Shown here piece after piece: positions 62,501 through 64,000 of a DNA stretch of 64,000 bases; position 1 is the stretch's first letter; every line of letters begins with the position of its first letter. The DNA lies in assembly GCA_963662175.1 (NCBI GenBank), contig OY759215.1:23301079-23365078 (forward strand), read 5' to 3'. A model generated the notes under the pieces. That model had not been told where the DNA came from. It made no database searches and was given only the letters and a program-made list of their open reading frames with translations. This DNA is from Aradus depressus. Taxonomy: Eukaryota; Arthropoda; Insecta; Hemiptera; Aradidae. Both the position numbers and the translations under genes were made by a program.

Positions 62501-63153
62501 GTTTGAGAATAGTTTTGATTTTTAAGCGATATTTGGGGAAATTTAGTTAGTTCCTTAATCAAAGTAGTCTTTATTTTCATCCCATTTTCACCAAAATCTA
62601 ATCAATTAGGATGAATGGATCACATATTTAAATTTTCGAATTTATACAGTGATACTGAGTCGAAAGAGACAAAAATACTATTTTTCGCTTTTTCGGTCGA
62701 TTGCAGACTTTTCTCCAAAATAACTTAAAATGGAGAAACTGAAAAACCCATTGAAAGACCTTCCGTACTATTCAGACATCCATATTTAATAAACAAGGAG
62801 AATCAAATGTCTTGAAAACAGGCAAACTATGCGGTCCCATTTACAGAAGTACAGTAGTTCGAACGGCCCAGCAGACTGTTTCTTACTGACCAACAGTGCT
62901 ATCCTCCTTGTGTAAATATGACTCGTATGAAATCTAATGGCAGCTGTTCACTGATAATAATTAATCGTCATTACTTGGTTTAGCTAGTTAGACTGGATAA
63001 CTTACCAGATGATGATTGTGCGTTGACGTCAGCTCCATGGTGTAGGAGGAGCCTCACGATATCCGTGTAGCCAGAAGAGGCAGCTTCCATCAGAGGGGTA
63101 CAGTCCCCCTTGATACCACGGTCCTCCACGCTCGCATGCATCGCTAGCAGCAC
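26354..63153 (-). CDS. mask: Mask/ANKHD1: multiple ankyrin repeats, single KH domain (5' end outside window)
   Basis: 39 exons on the minus strand join in consistent phase to 7,125 nt, giving 2,374 residues plus a stop. Mask is a large cytoplasmic/nuclear scaffold. In flies it acts in receptor tyrosine kinase signalling and as a Yorkie/YAP cofactor. In order (residues counted from the first in-window codon): 13 ankyrin repeats of block 1 (about 1-435); a proline-rich linker (about 436-1040); 10 ankyrin repeats of block 2 (about 1050-1400); a lysine/glutamate-rich coiled coil with RRRERKKKKKLEKKEEK (about 1410-1510). The KH domain follows, with VSVPLNAISRVIGRGGSNI and a GRGG loop (about 1700-1780). 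A proline/serine/alanine-rich tail contains the conserved DRKIPRPIGTERAW. The human protein has 15+10 repeats, so about two repeats and the N-terminus lie beyond 64000. The phrase VSCLMAAFRKGH is insect-like. The last exon is uncertain. Confidence 0.95.
26752..26943 (-). CDS. mask: mask exon m38
   Basis: 64 codons, phase 0. Alanine run encoded by GCN repeats, then FNGAMLHSLPVLAHYNNTVQ and DLQPDKTH. The donor CAT|GTCAGT is weak. Read-through would give a stop at 26674. Confidence 0.85.
27116..27369 (-). CDS. mask: mask exon m37
   Basis: Phase 1 to 0. Continues the conserved motif as GTERAWKNFAS, then proline-rich sequence ending LMDPPPYQ. Confidence 0.92.
27893..27940. repeat. (GGTAA)n-like microsatellite
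   Basis: Short imperfect array AGGTAAGGTAAGGTAAGG in a mask intron. Confidence 0.7.
28529..29030 (-). CDS. mask: mask exon m36
   Basis: Phase 0 to 1. Starts VDAAKAPGYRGN, matching the conserved NSKAPGFR region. Proline-rich, ends DRKIPRPI with the donor ATAG|GTGAGC. Confidence 0.92.
29333..29476 (-). CDS. mask: mask exon m35
   Basis: 48 codons, phase 0 to 0. VAQQSMWGRENDCQKGINFA and SNKYLDPSPPQ. Confidence 0.87.
29906..30342 (-). CDS. mask: mask exon m34
   Basis: Phase 1 to 0. Serine/threonine-rich, then a long proline-rich run, ending SLFNDTFTK. Confidence 0.87.
31885..31980 (-). CDS. mask: mask exon m33
   Basis: Phase 1 to 1. Low-complexity segment VVPLLSARSTSAPTNPRVTA. Confidence 0.78.
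33131..33441 (-). mobile_element. tRNA-derived SINE, near full length
   Basis: Minus-strand copy from GATTCATGCTCGTGTTTCA to the tRNA-like end GAGCTACCGGCTCCC. Intron between m32 and m33. Confidence 0.85.
33636..33720 (-). CDS. mask: mask exon m32
   Basis: Phase 0 to 1. Short serine/lysine/alanine-rich exon; open frame, TTAG acceptor and GTGAGA donor. Confidence 0.78.
33885..33960. mobile_element. Foldback element end fragment
   Basis: GAAATATTGTCTATTCCACT followed by TGGTTTCGACAAGAAGGAT matches the left end of the subfamily A element at 13976. No complete right arm was found. Confidence 0.6.
34475..34604 (-). CDS. mask: mask exon m31 (end of KH domain)
   Basis: Phase 2 to 0. GSSDATKQAHSLIAALIKDP forms the last KH helix, then DILQILPKS. 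Confidence 0.92.
34782..35138. mobile_element. Foldback element, subfamily A
   Basis: Left: AATAAATAAAACAAAC, then AAATATTGTCTATTTCAC. Inner arm GAGTTTGCTGAGTGCGAACC pairs with GGTTCGCACTCAGCAAAC. Further pairing of TTGGAATTTCAACTA with TAGTTGAAATTCCAA. Right: GAATAGACAATAATTT and TTATTTATTTATTAC. It lies in the intron next to the KH exon. Confidence 0.88.
35172..35342 (-). CDS. mask: mask exon m30 (KH domain)
   Basis: Phase 2 to 2. Carries KVSVPLNAISRVIGRGGSNI with the GRGG nucleic-acid-binding loop, then AHIEVEKQCKGQGERIITLK. The donor CTCAA|GTAAGTAG touches a repeat-derived segment (see findings). Confidence 0.95.
35427..35528 (-). CDS. mask: mask exon m29
   Basis: Phase 2 to 2. Ends GKRDEGWKEVVRK, the conserved lead-in to the KH domain. 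Confidence 0.9.
35968..36200. mobile_element. Foldback element, subfamily B, nearly perfect arms
   Basis: Arms 35968-36078 and 36092-36200 are reverse complements apart from about a 2-nt length difference in a TA run, with a 13-nt loop. They include TAATATATTGTCTAATTTCAC-type ends (19 of the bases shared) and AGTACTTTCGGTATTTCTAC. Confidence 0.92.
36634..36869 (-). CDS. mask: mask exon m28
   Basis: Phase 0 to 2. EFKxxx-free basic linker with KMEVDKNLNRGGGGQAKKGL and DFEATGSDSYLPAKGKKLSY. Donor ATAT|GTAAGT. Confidence 0.87.
37673..37893 (-). CDS. mask: mask exon m27
   Basis: Phase 1 to 0. GDSGIDANSQGSCSSNEVNK and a basic RRKEKKKKK segment. Confidence 0.88.
38224..38521 (-). CDS. mask: mask exon m26 (coiled coil)
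   Basis: Phase 0 to 1. ELLEKCQECTKIIRAAKDQQ, ANKNASILLEEL, a long lysine/arginine/glutamate helix and an acidic run. Strongly conserved in Mask proteins. Confidence 0.93.
38614..38739 (-). CDS. mask: mask exon m25
   Basis: 42 codons, phase 0 to 0. VSCLMAAFRKGHVKVVKWMV ends block 2, followed by the conserved QFPSDQEMTRYISTVNDK. Confidence 0.94.
39419..39551 (-). CDS. mask: mask exon m24
   Basis: Phase 2 to 0. VEVKNKKGNSPLWLAANGGH and ELLYNAGADIDSQDNRK. Confidence 0.93.
40777..40952 (-). CDS. mask: mask exon m23
   Basis: Phase 0 to 2. TGLTPLMEAASGGYVEVGRV and DTALTIAADKGHCRFVELLL. Confidence 0.93.
41342..41496 (-). CDS. mask: mask exon m22
   Basis: Phase 1 to 0. AAVKLLLDMGSDINAQIETN and NTALTLACFQGRHEVVSLLL. 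Confidence 0.93.
42362..42563 (-). CDS. mask: mask exon m21
   Basis: Phase 0 to 1. VVELLLSKGANKEHRNVSDY and a second unit ending SPLMLAAMNGHT. Confidence 0.93.
42833..42996 (-). CDS. mask: mask exon m20
   Basis: Phase 1 to 0. EHRDKKGFTPLILAATAGHE and TPLSLACSGGRYE. Donor GAA|GTAAGT. Confidence 0.93.
43735..44258 (-). mobile_element. LINE 3'-coding fragment in a mask intron (R1/Jockey-type)
   Basis: GC-rich insert with an open minus-strand frame starting VLAGAPPIDLVLDGAVASYF. This resembles the segment after the reverse-transcriptase domain in many non-LTR elements (VxAGxPPIDL). Frame changes occur downstream. It lies between m19 and m20, whose phases join without it, so it is not part of mask. 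Confidence 0.7.
44306..44464 (-). CDS. mask: mask exon m19 (start of ankyrin block 2)
   Basis: Phase 1 to 1. MDVDSATDSNNDTALTLACA followed by GGHEELVQLLLSRGANI. Confidence 0.93.
   Translation of the reverse strand, partial: AVETLRHPPAEVQPSVWMLTRPRTATTIQPLPWPAPVDMRNLSSCSSLEAPI
44643..44828 (-). CDS. mask: mask exon m18 (alternative acceptors)
   Basis: Phase 1 to 1. Lysine-rich linker with TTKGKKARYQLQQKSTQAPP. A second AG, 24 nt upstream (start 44852), is also in frame and would add eight residues. Neither acceptor has a strong pyrimidine tract. Confidence 0.78.
45264..45615 (+). mobile_element. tRNA-derived SINE, full length, telomere-like tail
   Basis: Reference copy. The tRNA-like head has an A box TAGCTCAGTGGTA at 45278 and a B box GGTTCGTAGCC at 45322. 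An unrelated body of about 240 bp follows, ending CATGAGTCATAAAACC and then CTAACCTAACCTAA. The 10-bp target-site duplication CCTGTGGGGA lies at 45254-45263 and 45616-45625. Confidence 0.93.
46546..46714 (-). CDS. mask: mask exon m17 (two in-frame donors)
   Basis: Phase 0 to 1. Proline-rich linker. The outer donor is CCA|GTGAGT after 46546. An inner donor CTT|GTAAGT after 46579 is a strong consensus, gives the same phase and would remove 11 residues. Confidence 0.82.
47390..47594. mobile_element. Foldback element, unrelated family
   Basis: The left arm CGCACCCGTCGTAGAATAAA and CAACTCAAAATTGAATTTGT pairs with the right arm ACAAATTCAATTTTTGAGTTG-like sequence and TTTATTCTACGACGGGTGCG. Arms are about 70 bp with a 60-bp centre. 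Inside a mask intron. Confidence 0.88.
48237..48484 (-). CDS. mask: mask exon m16
   Basis: Phase 1 to 0. Includes GGSPPFQVVPGDHGTLQMVP, an alanine run and a final PPPPPLSQL. A 20-bp piece of this exon is repeated in the adjacent intron at 48786-48805. Confidence 0.85.
48786..48805. repeat. Duplicated 20-bp piece of mask exon m16
   Basis: GGGGACCATCTGAAGAGTGC is identical to 48337-48356 in exon m16, about 450 bp away in the neighbouring intron. Confidence 0.75.
49480..49621 (-). CDS. mask: mask exon m15
   Basis: Phase 0 to 1. LNGVNQCDLIQRRCPILSDE and an acidic helix ending LALEEMTS. Confidence 0.85.
49890..50171 (-). CDS. mask: mask exon m14
   Basis: 94 codons, phase 0 to 0. KPTWKKESKTVRKQMASFQA, a glutamine-rich helix, then a proline/histidine-rich stretch. 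Confidence 0.85.
50405..50456. repeat. Short direct duplication
   Basis: GGTAGTAGGACAGGTACTCTA-type sequence is repeated immediately, with one base difference, in a mask intron. Confidence 0.75.
51035..51159 (-). CDS. mask: mask exon m13
   Basis: Phase 1 to 0. Low-complexity linker ending PITTPADVVQ. Confidence 0.82.
51529..51670 (-). CDS. mask: mask exon m12
   Basis: Phase 0 to 1. VEEELKENVQTALLDGLPSS, then a TPPGPPPPPSDSP stretch. Donor ATG|GTAAGC. Confidence 0.85.
51796..51890 (+). mobile_element. Diverged SINE fragment
   Basis: CTTCGGAACGGACATTAAAT, GGCGGTTCCG and GTCAGGTAATCGTTAAAGA follow the order of the SINE body. Confidence 0.6.
52399..52527 (-). CDS. mask: mask exon m11
   Basis: 43 codons, phase 0 to 0. 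Charged helical segment KSRLELETQFIQRQQIVEEL. Confidence 0.85.
53084..53214 (-). CDS. mask: mask exon m10
   Basis: Phase 1 to 0. Linker segment with NGKHSLPTQKSLLRKNRL. Recognised by open frame, matching phase and good splice sites. Confidence 0.82.
53660..53987 (-). CDS. mask: mask exon m9
   Basis: Phase 0 to 1. Final unit of block 1 (DNSTMLIEAAKGGHTNVVQL), then the start of the proline/serine/glutamine-rich linker. Donor CAT|GTAAGC. Confidence 0.92.
54135..54518 (-). other. Unrecognised 127-residue open frame in a mask intron
   Basis: Begins MDVGQGPILSMVPIEKEEKK and contains TADLLEREATEHAKFCKRRS, a charged, plausible-looking protein segment. Internal AG/GT sites could divide it into two exons. 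It lies between m8 and m9, whose phases and conserved sequence join without it, so it is not a standard mask exon. It may be a nested gene piece, captured exon or chance. Confidence 0.3.
55438..55653 (-). CDS. mask: mask exon m8
   Basis: 72 codons, phase 0 to 0. Two units, RTPLMKACRAGHLCTVKFLL and HTPLSLAAAGGHIAVVELLL. Confidence 0.93.
55742..55850. repeat. 54-bp direct tandem duplication
   Basis: A unit including TACCGCTCAATGGGGTAGGG and ending GACGTGAGTGTTTTTTG occurs twice with essentially no difference, so the duplication is recent. Confidence 0.92.
55866..56255 (+). mobile_element. Interspersed element with CCCG...GCCGGG start and GACAGACAGACAC end
   Basis: Begins AGCTATAGTACCCGACCTTG and ends TTAAGCGCCAAAACGCATAG then CAAGCAGACAGACAGACACA. 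Its ends resemble those of the minus-strand element at 11925-12145. Placement in the RTE-tailed group is from memory. Confidence 0.55.
56305..56431 (-). CDS. mask: mask exon m7
   Basis: Phase 2 to 0. YLLENNANVNAQTQTGDTAL and SCENGHTDVARLLLQYGADL. Confidence 0.92.
57401..57575 (-). CDS. mask: mask exon m6
   Basis: Phase 1 to 2. TALTLACCGGFLEVANFLIR and the shortened repeat STPLMEAAQEGHLELVR. Confidence 0.93.
57926..58115 (-). CDS. mask: mask exon m5
   Basis: Phase 0 to 1. VNMPTDSFESPLTLAACGGH and the next unit GYTPLMEAAREGHEDMVAVL. Confidence 0.93.
58928..59023 (-). CDS. mask: mask exon m4
   Basis: 32 codons, phase 0 to 0. EHKTDEMHTALMEASMDGHV and the end of that ankyrin repeat. Acceptor TTTTAG, donor CAG|GTAGGA. 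Confidence 0.92.
59740..60250. other. GC-rich insert with a 37-bp triple repeat
   Basis: Unlike its AT-rich intron surroundings. Three copies of a unit containing CAGAGACCGCCGCCGAGGG start at 59940, 59977 and 60014. A plus-strand frame is open across it but shifts reading at each 37-bp unit, so it is unlikely to be a conserved protein. Unidentified mobile element or captured sequence. Confidence 0.5.
60594..60722 (-). CDS. mask: mask exon m3
   Basis: 43 codons, phase 0 to 0. ILLERGAGINTHSNEF, then the ankyrin unit SALTLACYKGHLDMVRFLLE. Confidence 0.93.
61245..61340. mobile_element. Foldback element end fragment
   Basis: CTGACGATGGCATAAACCGA and TTGTGAAATTAGACAATACA match the right side of subfamily A. 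Confidence 0.55.
61896..62047 (-). CDS. mask: mask exon m2
   Basis: Phase 1 to 0. Two ankyrin units, NTPLMYACAGGHVEAVKLLL and HTPLMEAASAGHVSVAK. Donor AAG|GTAAAA. Confidence 0.93.
63006..63153 (-). CDS. mask: mask exon m1 (first in window)
   Basis: Phase 0 to 1. Begins VLLAMHASVEDRG and carries ankyrin repeat DCTPLMEAASSGYTDIVRLL. Acceptor TGTGCAG, donor TCTG|GTAAG. Confidence 0.93.
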
Positions 63154-63510
63154 CTGCACAAATAACACCAGTGTGATTTACATAATAAAGAAAAAAGTGG
63201 TAAACAGGGTGTCCAGCAAAACATGACTTTCATATTCCCTGATATTTCTCTGATTACATTTTTCATTTTTACCCTAGTGCACATATAATTATAATTTAAA
63301 GCAATAGGGATAATTAAACGGACTGGACAATTATATATAATAGACTAAAATGATATACCTATAGTAGACTATTTAACATAATTCTTTACCTGCGAGCATG
63401 TGAAGAAGTAACGAACTAGAAAGATGACGAGACAGGAGAGTGGAGCGGGACATAACTACCTATGCTGTTGACAAAACAACGCTTGTTGAAGGAAGCAAAA
63501 AATTCTTCAA

Positions 63511-63529
63511 GGGGGGGGGGGGGGGGGGG
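63511..63529. repeat. Poly(G) tract, 19 nt
   Basis: Uninterrupted G run. Its length may be inexact in the assembly. Confidence 0.9.
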
Positions 63530-63618
63530 AGATGTATTCGAGATCGAGTTTTCAACGCATTTTCATGTTTCAAGGTCTGTAGGTCTGTGTGGGTGTATAT
63601 GATTGGACCTTAGTGAGT

Positions 63619-63708
63619 TAGGTTAGGTTAGGTTTTATGACTCATGCCCGGGCTTCAACTACGAGGTCATATCGCCTACTACCAGAGCGCTCTTTCGTCA
63701 CTCTGGAG
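63619..63708 (-). mobile_element. 5'-truncated SINE with (TTAGG)3 tail
   Basis: 90 bp: AGGTTAGGTTAGGTTTTATG, then GACTCATGCCCGGGCTTCAA through CTCTTTCGTCACTCTGG. The 10-bp duplication CTTAGTGAGT at 63609-63618 and 63709-63718 brackets it, fixing the ends of the insertion. Confidence 0.93.
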
Positions 63709-64000
63709 CTTAGTGAGTGCTCGAACTCAGAAACGATTGTAGTTATAAACTTGAAATGTTAAATGAAGGAGTCTCATGTGCTAGGACCAAAGTTATAGCG
63801 ACCCAAAAAACGTAAAATAAATGTCTGTAGAAAATATTCCCAAGTATGGTTTAAATTGTAATGCATATGGTTTTATTATATTTAAAACAAAAAGAATAAA
63901 ATAAAAATTAATATAAATATATATGTGATATGGGCATTACATGACTTTCTTATACAAACCACTTTTGTACAGATCACTCTTCCCTTCCTCCCCCCTCTCA

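Overview
The window is a eukaryotic nuclear genome segment, most likely from an arthropod and probably an insect. It is AT-rich with long introns and has GT-AG splice junctions throughout. Its interspersed repeats end in insect-type (TTAGG)n/(CCTAA)n tails, and its large gene resembles Drosophila Mask more closely than vertebrate ANKHD1. A hemipteran is a guess from general repeat texture, not a demonstrated assignment.

Layout. (1) 1-7154, minus strand: two tandem paralogs of the mitochondrial ATP synthase inhibitor IF1. Each has three exons with the same middle-exon length and phase. The left copy runs off the window edge. A decayed LINE, SINEs and a 104-bp tandem repeat lie between them. 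(2) 7870-22999, plus strand: a seven-exon SLC25A32-type mitochondrial folate/FAD carrier, head-to-head with the second IF1 gene. Exon 6 can either splice to a distal last exon or read through to its own stop, so two different C-terminal ends are encoded. Its introns hold a 25-bp minisatellite and several mobile elements. (3) About 25.4-63.2 kb, minus strand: 39 exons of a mask/ANKHD1 gene (multiple ankyrin repeats, single KH domain), converging on the carrier. All junction phases agree across 2,375 codons. The window holds 13 repeats of ankyrin block 1, a proline-rich linker, 10 repeats of block 2, a charged coiled coil, the KH domain and a long low-complexity C-terminal region. The 5' end lies beyond 64000.

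Repeats. A tRNA-derived SINE family occurs about nine times; its 3' end is a short telomere-like (AACCT)n tract directly beside the target-site duplication. A second tRNA-derived SINE ends in poly(A). A family of long foldback elements shares a terminal motif related to AATATTGTCTATTTCAC; one copy is interrupted by a SINE and another abuts the 5' splice site of the KH exon. There are also two LINE relics, a separate foldback near 47.5 kb, and several micro- and minisatellites.

The three gene types are ordinary conserved eukaryotic genes: IF1 and SLC25A32 act in mitochondria, and Mask is a cytoplasmic/nuclear scaffold. I found no clearly new biological system. The most notable signals are the duplicated terminal carrier exon, the telomere-tailed SINE, and the foldback family in mask introns. 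All gene models are read by eye from ORFs, splice consensus and remembered family sequence; nothing was aligned by computer.
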